NCBI RefSeq assembly: GCF_037975245.1
Contig: NC_092565.1
Location: forward strand, 21,070,999 to 21,134,998
DNA length: 64,000 bases
From: Apostichopus japonicus
Lineage: Eukaryota > Echinodermata > Holothuroidea > Aspidochirotida > Stichopodidae
Direction: 5' to 3'
The translations under genes were made by a program, and so were the position numbers. Under the pieces are notes generated by a model, which made no database searches, had not been told where the DNA came from, and saw nothing but the letters and a program-made list of their open reading frames with translations. Shown in pieces: positions 1 to 11,707 of the stretch (the first letter of the stretch is position 1; each line of letters starts with the position of its first letter).

Positions 1-24
1 AGCAGGCACTGGTCGCCCCTTCAG
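1..24 (+). CDS. CNNM penultimate exon (partial)
   Basis: The window opens inside an exon that ends with CAG|GTAATA. Its last G completes the Asp codon with the AT that opens the exon at 2031, so the phases agree. The identity depends on the downstream exon. Confidence 0.5.
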
Positions 25-300
25 GTAATAGTTTATTTTTTTTAGTTGTTATGATTTGATTTTTTTTTTATTTAATTTGATTATTTTTTTTTAAACAAAA
101 CATTTAGTCAATTAAAGTACCTATTTGTAACACTTTAGTTTTGCCTTTGATGATGTTGTTTTGCTTCGTAAGTTAAAGGAGAACCGGAATTCAAAAACTG
201 CAAAAAAAATATTATACAGTGCAGCAGAGTTGTTGGCCTAGAACCAATCATCAAAGCTTCTTCTGCCCGGTCCTGAAATCTGAAAGATCTGATCATTTTA

Positions 301-370
<70 letters not shown>

Positions 371-2398
371 CAAGTGTTGATTGCCATCAAGATGTCATGA
401 AGATAAAACATCTTGATTTGTTTTGTGAGCTCTTTCACAAAATTCTTGAACATTTTAAATCAGCAAGCATTTTTACGATTGTGTACATTTCCAAGGTTGT
501 AAAGATTCCAGGTATTAAATGAAAAACAGATAGTTAAAGCAGCTTGTTACCAGGGTAACTAACTGAAGGTGGTTTGACAATCTAAGAACATCACAGTTTG
601 GTTTATTAGGAGTTCTGAATTTGACATTTTTTTTTTTTTTTGGCAGTCTGATATATACTTAATTTCTAGTCAAAATATGGCTCACAATGCACCCTTTGAC
701 ATGTAATAAACTCTCCTTAGCAACTAAGAATTTTTTTTATTTCATTCAAGAGGTATCACAGATTTAATGTTCCTTCACACACACAAAGCTGAAGACTCGA
801 TCAAGTCTCAATATGACATCATCAAGTCACACATGCTTCATATTATGTCTTAGGTTATTAATCTTTTTTTTTTTATTACAATCTACTGTAAAATGGATGG
901 ATTTTTGGCAATACTGACTCTATCATTCTGAAGGCCTTTACATGACCTCATGATGACATTGGTTTCAGTGTTCAGGACTGCTGACATTTGACACTTGGAA
1001 ATATGAAAAGAAAAACAGAGAAATGGTATTTTATTTAAAAGGTTTCAGACCCTAGTGACATGTTGACATCACATATTTGCAAAATGACAGCTCCCCAGAC
1101 ACAACTGTTAAACAAGGATATCTCCCAAATGCAGCAAGACTTTTTGTTATAGTTTTTTTTTGGTTTCAGTGATAATCGTAACCTATGCATTCATGATGGC
1201 ATATGTATGTGTGTGTGCGTTTGTGAAGCCCAGCTTGTAAACACGATATCTCAACAAGGGAAGGTCAGACCAATTTCATATGTGTAGACGTACCACATTA
1301 TGTACAAGAAGCCTATTGTTTTTGGTGGAGGTCAAAGGTCATTCAGGGTCACCAGGGGTCAAATTGTGAAAACCTTGTAAATACGGTATCTCAAGAAGGA
1401 AAGCTCGGGAAGACTTCATACTTAGTGTGTAGAAGTACCACATTGAGTACAAGAAGCCTATTATTTTTAATGGAGGTCAATGGTCATTTCGGGTCACCAG
1501 GGGTGAAATTGTGAAAACCTTGTAAACATGAAATCTCTGTAAGGAAAGCTTGGGAGGACCTCATATTTAGTGTGTAGAAGTACCACATTTGTGTAATAGA
1601 AGCCTATTGTTTTTGGTGGATGTCAAAGGTCATTTGGGGTCACCAGGGTTGAAATTGTGAAAACCTTGTAAACACGATATCTCAATACGGGAGGCTTGGG
1701 CCGACCTTTAATTTAGTGTGCAGAAGTACCACATTGGGTTGAAGAAGCCTATTGTTTTTGGTGGAGGTCAAAGGTCATTTGGAGAGTCATCAGAGGTCAA
1801 ATCGTGAAACCATTGTAAACATGTACACCCTCACTATACATTACGTCAGATTCATGAAGAAAACTGCTCATGTGTTACATCATCGAAACCACAATGCATT
1901 CTTGCATTCTGGTTGGTGAATAGTTCTACACGAAGATATCTGTCATATATATAATATGATTGTTGTGTTTGTGTCAGTCCTGTATTCAAGCTGGACAGAC
2001 TGGTGATAAAGCAGTCTATTGTTTCTTCAGATGATTCCCCAGCCTTATCCCAAGGCAGCACACCGAGTACCCCCAGTTCCCTCCGTGCGGCTATCTTCAA
2101 GCCCGATTTCACAGTGCGGCTTCTGTCCGACATACAGTACCTGAAAGTAACAGGTGCGCAGTACCACGCTGCATCTGTGGCAACCAAAATGGAGCGAGAG
2201 TTGCATAACACCGAGTCATCGACCGAGGTGTTCAGCAAACAGTGGAAGAAAACCCAGAAGAAACCAGTGGTAGAAAATCAGCCGGAGAATGCCATCCCGA
2301 ACAACCAACTTCCAGGCCCAGACGAAGAAGCCAGTTCCGAAGACTATTCCCCTCAGGTCAATCTCCTACAGAAGCATCCAAAGGAGTCTACCGCATAA
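1..2398 (+). CDS. CNNM-family (cyclin M) magnesium transport protein, 3' end of gene
   Basis: Two exons are visible: 1-24 (partial, ending at CAG|GTAATA) and 2031-2398 (terminal, stop TAA at 2396-2398). They join in phase 1 to read QALVAPSDDSPALSQ. The terminal exon contains FKPDFTVRLLSDIQYLKV followed by QYHAASVATKM. From memory this matches the conserved segment near the C-terminus of vertebrate CNNM2/CNNM4 ([20 protein letters not shown]). CNNM proteins are membrane proteins of Mg2+ homeostasis with a DUF21 membrane domain, CBS pair and cyclic-nucleotide-binding-like domain. Only the tail beyond the last of these lies in the window, so the paralogue cannot be told. The tail after the conserved block is polar and rich in E, S, P and Q, as expected for a disordered cytoplasmic end. 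Confidence 0.75.
303..370. repeat. (TA)n microsatellite
   Basis: About 65 bp of nearly uninterrupted TA dinucleotides in the CNNM intron, with one TAAATA interruption. Confidence 0.95.
1200..1830 (+). repeat. Tandem array of a ~146-bp AGGTCA-rich repeat, copy A
   Basis: The landmark TTGTAAACACGATATCTC recurs with drift at about 1230, 1377, 1523 and 1668, and again broken near 1815, giving a period of about 146 bp. Each unit carries several AGGTCA or GGGTCA half-sites. The array begins beside a TGTGTGTG stretch. The same family lies reverse-complemented at about 9487-10060 and 18000-18690. Confidence 0.9.
2031..2398 (+). CDS. CNNM terminal coding exon
   Basis: A pyrimidine-rich acceptor (TTGTTTCTTCAG) precedes 2031, and the open frame runs to TAA at 2396-2398. 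It encodes the CNNM C-terminal signature (DFTVRLLSDIQYLKV) and then a polar tail ending HPKESTA. Confidence 0.75.
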
Positions 2399-2536
2399 CA
2401 AAAGCTCTGATAAATGTAACGTTTTAGTTTTATAGTGACAGGAAACTTAAGTCATCTTTATAGTGCATTACAGATCATGCTATCCAGCCCACCTTAAAGT
2501 TATTCCAATATTTTGAACCCTTTTTTTGTTGGGTGA

Positions 2537-2542
2537 ATAAAT
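2537..2542 (+). terminator. Candidate poly(A) signal AATAAA of the CNNM gene
   Basis: AATAAA lies about 140 bp after the CNNM stop and is followed by a G/T-rich stretch (GGGGGGTGGGAGGGG). Position and context are right, but it is not proven. Confidence 0.5.
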
Positions 2543-4852
2543 ATATGTGCAAAATTTGTGGGGGGTGGGAGGGGGGTGGGTGATGGAAAGGATCAATAAA
2601 AATGTTAAAGGTGGTATAGTTAAATAAAGTAAAGATGAAAAGCATTGAATGACACCAAGGAAAATGTACTATCTATTCAATGTCTTTGAGTTTGCTACTA
2701 TAACAAGTTCACAAAATAAAAACTATTAATCAAACTAGGGTTAGTTTTGCTATAAAGTTGGTGGTCCGGAATCAATTTCCTTTTTTCTTATCCAAATATC
2801 GCAGTTTTCACGCTCGTGAATCTTGTTAACGCCATCACACTGTTAGGTCTACCTGGCATCTTGCCCACTTTGCAGAAGGTTTATGTTTTTTGGGGGTTCG
2901 TTTGATTTTGCTTAATGATACCCGATAAATTATTCATTTAGTTAATAGAATGTTTTAACGGGGGGAAAAAAAGAAGTAGGCTCAGGAAATCTATGTTAAG
3001 TGTAACAATACTATATTCTTAAATAAATATGAAATCAATTATTTCACACATTTCAAATTATAAAAGTAATAATAAGCAAAATGATAATTTTTTTAATGCT
3101 ACATGATTCTAGGACATAGGTTCTCTTTAAATTTGTACAAGGGCCAGAGGAAAACATTGGATGTATCAAAGGACCAGATGTAATCTGTTGAATTCTCTTT
3201 TCAGTTAGTGGTCAGTTAATTATGTAATTATCAGACATGGATCCAGGCAGGGGTGTGGAGCTGTTTACTTCTCCAAAATTCAAAAGTAGACCTAGTTATT
3301 CGCACAATATTTCTAGGGGAGGATGCTCTCAGACACCCCCCCCCCCCCTCCATGTGAGATGTTGGTTCCAATAACCTGGATCGACCAGCTGATTATAGTA
3401 TTAAAACTGGTGCTTTCATTGAATTATCATAATTTTAATCGTGTGTGAAGCAAACTACAATGCCAGGGATGATGTAAGGTGAGTTTTATAGATGATGATA
3501 TGTTATCCACAAATTCATCAAGAACTATCAGTAGGATTTGCACAAAGTAAGAATTTACTTCACCTCAAGATCAGTGATGTATATATATATATTAACATAA
3601 AAATGATAATTTTCGTGATTTAAGGTGGACCAATTTAATCAAGAAAGTTTTGGTTCAAATATTAAATGGATTTTCTGTTGGTATTAGAAAAGTGTTTGAA
3701 CAGATTCCCCACCCCCTCTCCTTCCCTGCCCAGTGATGGGACCATGTGCTGCGAAGTGCAAGACTTCAGAAGAAAGTCATTGCCGTGACTTTGGTTTGCT
3801 TTTAGAATGGCTCGACTTCGACTCTCGATCTCGACTTTTAATATGGCTCGAATTCGACTTCAAAGTTCACAAACTTTTCAACTGCTTAGGGATTGTTTCT
3901 TGCTAAAAGTGTATCGTGTAGGAATTTGTTGCAAATTTGTTTTTGCGAGAATAGAATGAAAGAAAGAAACACCTCATTTGATCAGTTTTTGTGTCTAAAG
4001 ATGATAGTTTGATCAATTTCAATCATATGTATTTAGATCAGTATTCATGTATGTTTACTAAATTAACTCCAGAAGTTCCAAGGACCAACTGCAGGATTAT
4101 TACCTCTTTGAGATTGTCTATGCTTGTTTATCATTGTCTGGCTGAATGTACAGCATTTAACTATTCATTAGATATTGTGCATCTGAAGTATGTGATGGAA
4201 GCTGTAAACCAAAACAATATTTAACATATTAGTTTTATTTCTTTGATATACTTGTAGATTATTCAAAAGAAACAGCATAACTACATTTACAGTAAACCAT
4301 TTCTGTCAAGTTTTACTTGTGTTAACTGTCAGCTGGCTGTATAGCTTAACAGCACCCTCTATTAATTGGGAGTCATCTTAAAAGCATTTCTCGTATCATC
4401 TCCGATTTAAAGACCAATTAAATTTGTCTCTATGAGATATGTTAGGCGGAATTCTTTATGTCATTATGGAGGTGGGTAAGATGGTATGTACAAGTGTGGG
4501 CTATGTGCTTGCATTTGATATTACATGACCTGACCAGAAAGTAACAGCACAAAATGGATAAAAGCAGACTTAAACCCCTTGACGATGTTTTAGTTTACTC
4601 TCGAAGAGTCAGTTAAGTTATATTTCAGTGGTGAAATGAATTATTCCATATGTTAAATTAATGTGCAATTTTTTTTTGTAATTTTGCAAACTGAACAGCT
4701 GATTTACATTATACTAATTATATTTTTGTAATTTGTAAAAGGAGTTTGCACAAATTCCTAGATTAACGTCCCTTCTCTTGCACCAGATTGGTCATTGAAG
4801 TAGTTGGCATGATTTCCATGGTGATGGTAATTCCTACATTATTTTCTGAAGA

Positions 4853-5023
4853 TCAAGCGTCATTACTTTCTCGGTATTATAGCCATTAATTTCTCGGTGT
4901 TACAGTCATTACTTTCATTGTGTTATAGTCATTAATTTCTCGGTATTTCAGTCATTATGTTCTCGGTATTACAGTCATTATGTTCTCGGTATTACAGTCA
5001 TTATTTTCTCGGTATTATAGTCA
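4853..5023. repeat. 23-bp minisatellite, about 7 copies
   Basis: The unit is close to GTCATTATGTTCTCGGTATTACA. The word TCGG recurs at 4871, 4894, 4940, 4963, 4986 and 5009, each a multiple of 23 apart; the copy near 4917 has mutated to TTCATTG. Confidence 0.85.
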
Positions 5024-6589
5024 CACATGTTATGCCCCTATGTGCTAAACAAAACAAAGTTATCAGGTGTAAACCAGAGCTGACACTAGTTACTTTATTG
5101 TGGGTCCCTTCGAGTCATTACCGGTGACTTTCGTGACCCAAGTATTGTTACTGATTTGGGTCCCTGTATGGGGGTGGGGGAGGGGTATTTCACAAACTTC
5201 TTTTAGTCACTTCACTTCGTTTAGTGACTCGAGTTGTGACATTGTGATAACACTGCTGTGGACATATTTAACTCTCTTCCAGGAAGTTAAGTTGCGGAAC
5301 AAAATGTTTAAGGAAATAATCTCAAAGCAGGTACATATTTTGTTTCTTACCAAAACAACTAATAAACTGAAATTGGCTTCCAAGGATACTTTTTAATTCT
5401 TTGACAAGATTTTCAAGTTTCATCTTACGATCAATCAGAAGACTAGTTGTGGCTAAGTCCTCTTGGAAGAACCTGGGTCATGACCTCAAAAGTTTACCGA
5501 CTGGTTTCCTACAGGGAGCACTGCACAAACAAATTTGAATTCATTTTCCGGCAGGTGGTGGAATATGGTTTATAAAAAATGTAATCGGCTGACGGCTAAA
5601 TGTACCCAAGAGTTCAGATATTTTTTCCTTTCTCTGAAATTGTGCCAAAGTTTAATGTGTGTTTAACCAAGGGAGGGGTAAGTAGAGTAAAAATAAAACT
5701 GATGTATGTCTTCTCTGATACGTAGTCACGGCTCGACTTCACATGTTTCTATTTTTTTCTTTTAAATATTTCATATACTGCCCAAAGTGTTTCTCTGTAT
5801 AATATAAACATTTTTCCTTCTTCTTCTTCATGTTCTTGTTATATTACCACCCTTTGATTTTATTTTTTTTCTGTTTCTGTTTAATAATTTCATTTGTGTT
5901 TTAGATTTAATACCTTATATGGAGTTCTGTACATTCATTTCTAGCTAGTTCAAGTCTTTCAATACTCCATGGTGCAAAAACATTTAAGCCTTAAGTTATA
6001 TTATGCACTCGCTGGTACCACAGATACTACTACACAAATAGCACTGGCAAAGTGTACCTGTTTCATTCATCTTACCAATTAAATTTTGCACAAAAACAGT
6101 CATAGGTTGGAATTATGCTTTGGAAATAATGTTTGCATGTTTTGTTACTCTGTTTGGAATAGCTGCATTTGATCTTTTTCAGATACAAATCGTTGCAATA
6201 ATTGCTTTTAACAATTTAACCGAATCGTTGTAAGTTCTAAGTTTCAAAAGATCATTAAATTCTTTTTAGTTTCAATGTCCTTGTTAGCAGCAGTTGACAA
6301 GAGGAAACATAACTTACAAATTCCATTTCTTCGTAACATTTAATTTCAAAATTGTTCAACGGGTTAAAAAAGTCAATCAAGTCAACTTCCGTCTGACAAG
6401 ACAGTGATGCAGATATTATATTTGATATTTGTTTCAAGATGATAGGTAATATCACCCTACACTCCGAAAATTACCCGCGACAGCCGAAAAATCACCGAGT
6501 CCCAAGAACAATGCTTGCTATAAAATATGATCAACTTATCGATTATGCTACAATATTGGTTGCCTATATTTTTTGGGTACTCCTAGACA

Positions 6590-6840
6590 GCGCTCCTTGA
6601 TAATTGTGTGTGTGTGTGTGCGTGCATTTGTTTTTCTATCTGACCGAGTACTTCAACAAAAGAATTCCAGGTCCTCGGTTGTGATTTCTAAAGAATCACC
6701 ACGTCCTCGGAAGAATTCTATTGTATGGGGTATTGTTAAGGTTAGGGTACGTGGATTTGAACAATTGAAAATACAATGGGGTGCTCGGTTGGAATGTAAT
6801 ACAAGCTTGGGTGTGTGTGTGTGTGTGTTTATTATCTCAT
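6590..6840. repeat. Dispersed repeat, copy 1 of a local pair
   Basis: A (GT)n stretch, then CACCACGTCCTC, ATGGGGTATTGTTAA and CTCGGTTGGAATGTAA, then (GT)n again. The same landmarks in the same order, diverged, recur at about 7325-7560. The open frames on both strands here have no recognisable family. Confidence 0.65.
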
Positions 6841-7324
6841 TTTTATTGCTTCTTAGAAATAGAAAAATTCTCAAGCTACCAGTCACAGGTGAGGGACTGC
6901 CAGTTACGTTCCATTATTATCCTTTTGCGTAAGCATCCAGTTTAATTGGAGGAAATATTCCATCCCAGTTTACCCTAACTTTGTACTATGTAAGCCTGTT
7001 GACTTGCCTGCTTTGGAAACATTTTTAACACCACCGTATGTGGATCATCATACTGGGCATTTCGTGATTACCTTGTTTTATTGGTAAATTATATACGTTT
7101 ATTTCTGTCTAGACCTCTTGACCAACATCTGATGTTTTGAGACCGCAGCTGGATATACAAACGGTTGCTGTCACATTTGGAATGCATGCTAAGATTGTTC
7201 TCAAAAGCTTGAAATGGGGTAGTCATGGATTTATGAGAAATTAGTTATGTTTATCGTGTGAGCAACATATCATAATATCATCATTTTCAGTCCCTATGCA
7301 CAAGGATTGTGTTGCAGGAGGTTT

Positions 7325-7560
7325 AGTCTGTGTGTGTTTACATATGTGCACTTTGTTTTGCATTTTAGACTGAGGACTAGAAGCTTGAACAAAGGAATGC
7401 CAAATCCTCAGATGTTATTTGAAAAGGAACACCACGTCCTCATAAGAAATTCTATTTGTTATGGGGTATTGTTAAAGTGAGGGTAAATGGATTCAAACAA
7501 TGGTGTCCTCGGTTTGAATGTAAAGGAACACTTTGTGTCTGTGTGTTCACTGATTGTGCC
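7325..7560. repeat. Dispersed repeat, copy 2 of a local pair
   Basis: Diverged copy of the repeat at 6590-6840, sharing CACCACGTCCTC, ATGGGGTATTGTTAA and CTCGGTTTGAATGTAA in order and the same orientation. This is either a repeat family with several insertions or an old local duplication. Confidence 0.65.
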
Positions 7561-9486
7561 CATGTTTCATTATTTATTCTACTTAACGTATTTCTTTAAT
7601 AACATCCATCTTAAATGAATTTGTAGTATTAAACAAGGTCATCCTGGTTTCCACCAAATTTAACAGAAAGGTACAGTATGTTCAATAGTTACTAAGAGTG
7701 GCAGATATCCAGGAGTGGTAATAGTATACAATACTCTCCCAGTGAGTAAACGGGGTTTAAGACTGGCCTTTAAAAGAAGATTTCACAAGTTGAATTATAA
7801 GTGACCAGTTTCTAGTTTGTCTAGCTTATTTGAATAAGGGTCATTAAGCATTTCATAAATTATGCTAATAATCCGTTATTATTTAGATGTACGTTTGTCA
7901 GGCATTCATGCATTCATGAGAGTCAACAAGAAACGTTTAGGTCATCCATTTTGTTTTTATATAGACGTACTATAGATTATACCTATCAAAATTGTATAGT
8001 ATTAAAGTACAATAAAAAATATAAAAAAAGATTAGCTCCAAAAAAAAAAGACTGTTTTCGATTTTTATTTATTATATTCAAAACTTCATGAACAACGTCA
8101 ATTTTGTATTGCAGATTGGCTACCGGAAATTGAGGAATTACTTAACAAAACATTATTTTTGTTCTCTTTTTACAAAGGAATTAATGCATAGAGGAACTTG
8201 CTTAAAGCTTAAGATATTAACAACTGATATACTTTATTATATAGACTCACAAAGTTCATAAAAGTAAATATTCTGTTATATTATGATGATAGAAAAGAAC
8301 ACTCCTTGCTGATGTGGAACATTTTTGTTGTTCTAAAACAAGATCTGTTCTAACCTTCATAACTAATGAACTAATTTCATAGGGTTAATCATGTTATGAT
8401 TATGTAAATTAAGGTTCATTAAAAGAAAACCAAAACTTCTAAAACACAAAGTTCTGCAAGCTATTACAGTTCTTTGCATGGGCTGTCCAGTTACCCTAAA
8501 ACATTTGGACAAAAATAAGTACCTTCAAAGATGTATTTAAAAACTTTACCTAGACTTCTTAAGGAATAATCTGTCCATATTGCTGACATGAAAATAGCCA
8601 CAAATTATAAAGATAATATTGCTTTGATATGCCAAATAGCATCAAGTTTGATACATTGAAATATGCAGTAATGCGTAACACAACTTTCCATACGTCATTA
8701 CTTGTAGTATGACACCATTTTGTATGTTATTTGACATCGTTTTCACACTAATAGTTGACCTGAATGTTGTTATCACCTTTGTCTCCCTCTCTACAATGAC
8801 AGCACAACCACATGTAGGCATGATGGGGGGGGGGGGGTGTATCATTGTCTGCAACCCCAGGCTTGGCGGAGGTCAATACATGGTCCTACAGAAATAGGTG
8901 TAATTAAAAGAATAAAGTATTCTCATTTTTATACTATACTTTAGGAAAATGTTTCAAAACAAGGTGAAGTGACATAATTATCCAATGGACCCATAACCAG
9001 GCCACATCTTCCCTAGCTTTTAAGAATAAATCAACGAGATTTTGAATAGCCTAAGTGCAGTTTTTGAAGATCATCTAACCCTGATGACATCATACACTGC
9101 ATATACTTTTGTTTCATTTCCTGGCTTCTAGAGTTTTTTCCCCGAAAATTCATTCACCCCATATCTCGACGTATGGACAATATATTGAAATGGAGGTTTT
9201 CATCCAACAAAGTGCCACATTATTTCTCTTCAACATAGTTTCACATTTTCTGCCAGTGGAACATCCCCTTGGACTTTTTTTCCTTTCTACATCAAATTAA
9301 TAACATTGACATGTTTCATCATCAAATAAAATAAGATTTTGTTTTCAATACCCATCAACAATCTTATGAGGTGCAATGCGATATATATCATAGTTAAAGT
9401 AGTAACATATCTTTATATCTCCATTTAAATATTATATTTATTGTTGTTATAGAATGATTGTTACGCTAAGAACAAACTAGAAATAT

Positions 9487-10060
9487 TTTTTAGGGTTCAT
9501 CCACTTGGTACTGTATAAGGCATCCACATGCTAAATATGATACCTTCTTGATGTCTACTTGAGATATTGTGTTTACAAGGATTACAGAGTTTGACCTCTG
9601 GTGACCCCAGATGACCTTTGAACTTCGACAGAATCAGGGTTTCCCTACTCAATGTGGGACATCTACATATTAAATATGAGACTTGACTATGTTGCTCTTC
9701 ATGAGATAATTTGTTTACAAGCTTTTCACAGCTTGACATCTGGTGACCCCAAATGACCTTTGACTTCTACTTAATACCATAGGGTTCTTGTACTCAGTAT
9801 GAGGCATCCACACGACAAGTATCAGATTCATTGCTTTTTCCCTTTTTGAGATATCGTATTCACATGGTTTTCAGTTTGACCTCTGGTGACCCCCAAATGA
9901 CCTTTGACCTTCATCAAAAACAATAGGCTTCTTGTTCTCAATTTGGGGCATCCACATGCCAAGTATTAGATCCCTCAAGGTTACTCTTCTTTAGATATCC
10001 TGTTCACAAGCAATGTCACATAAGCACACACACACACCCTCACCATCCATAGATTCAAAT
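9487..10060 (-). repeat. Tandem array of the ~145-bp AGGTCA-rich repeat, copy B
   Basis: Reverse complement of the 1200-1830 family. GACCTCTGGTGACCCC-like words recur at about 9589, 9735 and 9880, a period near 145 bp. The right edge ends in a CACACACA stretch followed by CACCATC-CATAGATTC, which matches the right edge of array C at 18690. Confidence 0.9.
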
Positions 10061-11299
10061 TAAAAAATAAATGTAATACACAGCTTAAATAAAGATTAGC
10101 TAAACTTATTTCAAATAACAAGGTACACCTTGCACACAACAACAAGTGTTCCACTTTAAAGTGGGTGGACTGCCACATTCATCACAGACCACTGGTCAAC
10201 TCAGAAGTAACATAAAATAGCCCAAAGCAAAATGAAATGACTTCTCTCTACATTACTTTAATGTACCCATTAAGGAATTAAGGATACAAATGGCTGGATT
10301 TCATTCTCGGTTACCACGTTGTTTATTATGAATTAAAGAGAACTTTAAAATACCTCCACTTTCATAGCTGGCATGATATTGATGGCAAGATTTAGTTTTT
10401 TGAGGGGCCAGCCGTGTGTTGAATTTAGGCACAAAATCAAGTTTGATACGCTGTAGACCATGATCCATGGTTGAGCTGTTATACATTTGATGTTGAAGAA
10501 AAAACCATGGCTTTGGTTGAGTTATTAGAAGATTTAAGACAATCGATTACTTTAAGCATGCACTGAGGAGCCAACCTAATCCAATTTGACTTTTAAAGTA
10601 TCATTCCAGAATTATAGCATATTCTAAAGGTCTTGAAACTTTACGACAGCAAGAGAAACATTACCTGCACTCAAATGTCCCTTTTTTTTTTCTTGAACAA
10701 GACATATCAGGACTAACATTCTGCTGCCTCAAGTCATGCTTTCAATCAACTCTCTTTTCAAGGTAAATAGTGTTTTATTCATCTTCACTCTTTCTCCAAG
10801 AGACTGACCTATTAAACATTAATGCAAGAAACATTACAAAGGTTGTCCAGCAAGCACCTCCCTCGGGTAACTGAATAATATCTATGTCACTGTACACATA
10901 TTTCCTTTAGTATTTGATACTTCCTGGTAACAACCTATTCAGAGAACTGTGTCATTCAACCATCAGAAAAAAGCACACATTGAGAACCTTGTTGTGAAAT
11001 TTATCACCTAGTCATATCTACAGATTCATGACTGTGCTGTTATGATGCAAACCGGAATAGTTTGACCCAGAGTGCCTTATATTCACTCACGACACTGGTA
11101 CCGATTACAAACGGCATCGGTGCAAGAGTAGGACCACTGGGCCCAAAGTGAGAACGTATTTTTCGACGATGGTCCACCTGCATGAAAGGATCTTTAATAC
11201 CGCCGAAATAATGTTTCTGGTGTCTCCTCCATAGCAGAATGCAGATTAAAGGTAAAAACTGACATGACCACCATCATTCCTCTTGGTTTGATAATCACG

Positions 11300-11707
11300 T
11301 CACAGTCGCGCTTGGTGGAATGCCAACTCGCCTTCCAAACATCCGGTCACTAAAGTCGGATGAGTTGGAGAGAATTCTGACGTGACCACTGTCCTCTTAT
11401 GACTTATCAAACGACACTTCTCTGTGAGTCCTTTAGAGTTTCCTCCGGTAGGGTTCAGATCGCAGAGTTCGCTACAGTCCGTGTTAAAAGTGAGCAACCT
11501 GACGCCGTCACCGAACGCGGAACAGATGTACCTCCCGTCCGGGCTGACGCTGAGTTCCTTGATGTATCCTCGGCCGTCGTTCCGTTCCGACATGTAATAC
11601 AAAAGTCTATCTTGCGGATGAAACGGGGTACTGTTGTCTGCGGCGGAGTCATGAATATCTTTATCCAGGTTACAATGGCCTCCTTGAATATCGTGTACGC
11701 AGGTCCA
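11300..11707 (-). CDS. DCAF10: DCAF10 terminal exon
   Basis: Acceptor CTTTCTCTAATAG. It opens WTCVHDIQGGHCNLD (compare TCVYEFQEG in human) and continues through YYMSERNDGRGYIKELSVSP. It ends in GCLEGELAFHQARL and a stop at 11302-11300. Confidence 0.92.
   Translation of the reverse strand, partial: WTCVHDIQGGHCNLDKDIHDSAADNSTPFHPQDRLLYYMSERNDGRGYIKELSVSPDGRYICSAFGDGVRLLTFNTDCSELCDLNPTGGNSKGLTEKCRLISHKRTVVTSEFSPTHPTLVTGCLEGELAFHQARL

Larger units (their letters stand above)
25..2030 (+). other. Last CNNM intron
   Basis: Bounded by GTAATA and TTTCTTCAG. It holds a TA microsatellite near 303-370 and the first AGGTCA-rich tandem array (about 1200-1830). I see no coding sequence in it. Confidence 0.6.
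2399..11299. other. Intergenic region between CNNM and DCAF10 (convergent)
   Basis: CNNM 3' UTR follows the stop, with AATAAA at 2537-2542. Beyond it the reading frames are short and carry no family I recognise. The interval holds a 23-bp tandem repeat near 4853-5023, two diverged copies of one repeat at about 6590-6840 and 7325-7560, a G run near 8826, and the AGGTCA array B. A TTTATT at 10774-10779 could be a poly(A) signal for DCAF10 on the minus strand. Confidence 0.6.

Noticed and set aside
3991-4224. 77-residue frame as a gene
   Set aside because: No recognisable motifs, no splice context, no conserved features; a chance frame in AT-rich DNA.
4853-5023. CRISPR-like array of evenly spaced repeats
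   Set aside because: The units are contiguous with no unique spacers, and the genome is animal; it is a minisatellite.
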